NCBI GenBank assembly: GCA_012838955.1
Contig: DUOH01000049.1
Coordinates: forward strand, 50,043 to 114,042
Length of the DNA stretch: 64,000 nt
From: Bacillota bacterium
GTDB taxonomy: Bacteria; Bacillota; UBA4882; UBA10575
Reading direction: 5' to 3'
Position 1 is the stretch's first letter; each line of letters begins with the position of its first letter. Made by a program: the position numbers and the translations under genes. The notes beneath the pieces were generated by a model. It saw only the letters and a program-made list of their open reading frames with translations, ran no database searches and was not told the DNA's origin. Shown here one piece after another: positions 63,596 to 64,000 of this stretch.

Positions 63596-64000
63596 ATGAA
63601 ACGAAAAGTATTGCTTTTTACTCTGTTTCATATTTTACTGTCAACAGTGTTCACAATGAATACGCGGGCACAGGCGGTGACAGTGAAGGCGCATATTGAT
63701 CAAGAAGTATATGAAGTGGGAGAGTTCGTCACTCTCAAGGTGTTTGTGGATGAAAATCCCGGACTGCATAGTCTCTTTTTTGACTTGACCTATGAAGGAT
63801 CAGTCCTGGAATTTGTCAATTTGCATGAGGGCGGATTGGTGACTGGAGAAAAACAACCCGGTGAATTTTTATTTGCAGTCTCTGATCCGGTGACCAGTAA
63901 CGTCCGGGGTGACCACTTAATCGTCTCCTATGCCTTACAGGGAGCGGAGACGGAGACGAAACGCACGGGATTGTTGTGTGAAATCAGATTTCGCGTTAAA
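63596..64000 (+). CDS. Secreted cohesin-domain-like protein (cut by the window end)
   Basis: 135 codons present, no stop before 64000. ATG 63596 has GAGGGGTG 7 nt upstream. Signal peptide (about 1-27, ending near RAQA), then a cohesin-like beta-sandwich: VKAHIDQEVYEVGEFVTLKV, PGLHSLFFDLTYEGSVLEFV, and IVSYALQGAETETKRTGLLCEIRFRV (split: IVSYALQGAE, LLCEIRFRV). Cohesins bind dockerins in cellulosomes, but cohesin-like domains also occur in other adhesins. Whether repeats or a dockerin follow cannot be seen. Confidence 0.75.
   Translation, partial: MKRKVLLFTLFHILLSTVFTMNTRAQAVTVKAHIDQEVYEVGEFVTLKVFVDENPGLHSLFFDLTYEGSVLEFVNLHEGGLVTGEKQPGEFLFAVSDPVTSNVRGDHLIVSYALQGAETETKRTGLLCEIRFRVK

Noticed and set aside
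1..64000. CRISPR arrays, tRNA or rRNA genes, complete insertion sequences or prophage genes
   Set aside because: No regularly spaced repeats, tRNA T-arm plus CCA patterns, rRNA sequence or transposase/integrase genes were seen.

Overview
The window reads as the chromosome of a spore-forming Bacillota (Firmicutes), probably a clostridial or limnochordial plant-biomass degrader. The evidence is a set of sporulation genes (spo0A, spoIVB, spoIVFA/spoIVFB, a GerW/YtfJ protein and its DUF2953 partner), a Firmicutes-type L21 leader and a leucine T-box, classic Gram-positive neighbourhoods (rnhB-ylqG-ylqH; rplU-prp-rpmA-obgE; proB-proA; nadD-yqeK-rsfS; rimP-nusA-ylxR-ylxQ-infB-rbfA-nrnA-truB-ribF), and secreted polysaccharide-degrading functions (a GH11 xylanase with a CBM36-like domain, a cohesin-like protein). 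The species itself cannot be named from the sequence alone. No rRNA, tRNA, CRISPR array or complete insertion sequence was seen.

Layout. 1-3000: HD-GYP phosphohydrolase, ApbE flavin transferase (apparently with a non-canonical start codon), two small helical proteins. 3050-5560: rnhB-ylqG-ylqH. 5620-8030: an accessory island (truncated alpha/beta hydrolase, GH11 xylanase) splitting that block from yraN-comM at 8136-10030. 10300-12790: a LexA-controlled UmuD/UmuC-like/SRAP damage-response operon, followed by a decayed fragment of comM. 13000-16700: aldo/keto reductase, an unknown membrane-anchored zinc-protease-like protein, an orphan TRAP binding protein. 16700-27000: rqcH, Ca-type P-ATPase, ytfI/gerW, a CheY-like regulator, a ferredoxin and a 1088-residue cytoplasmic glycosidase-like protein. 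27000-45200: spoIVF operon, a radical SAM pair, rng, L21-Prp-L27, obgE, proBA, nadD, an RRM protein, yqeK, rsfS, leuS, spoIVB. 45200-53060: spo0A, a SteA/SteB/GT2/MraY-like envelope cluster, nfo and a DinG-type helicase. 53100-62130: the translation-factor operon from rimP to ribF. 62130-64000: a terminator-rich stretch with a possible attenuator RNA, then a lipoprotein and a cohesin-like protein cut by the window end.

Most unusual point: the ribosomal protease Prp gene has no stop codon. It continues in frame into L27, the protein whose N-terminal extension Prp removes, while L27 keeps its own strong internal Shine-Dalgarno and ATG. Protease and substrate are therefore encoded as one polyprotein with an embedded independent start. 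Other points worth checking are a tandem-repeat operator in front of proBA, a roughly 170-residue charged tail on NusA, sigma-H-like promoters at four places, a repeated GGAACGTTC element in the xylanase leader, and the comM fragment flanking the SOS operon.
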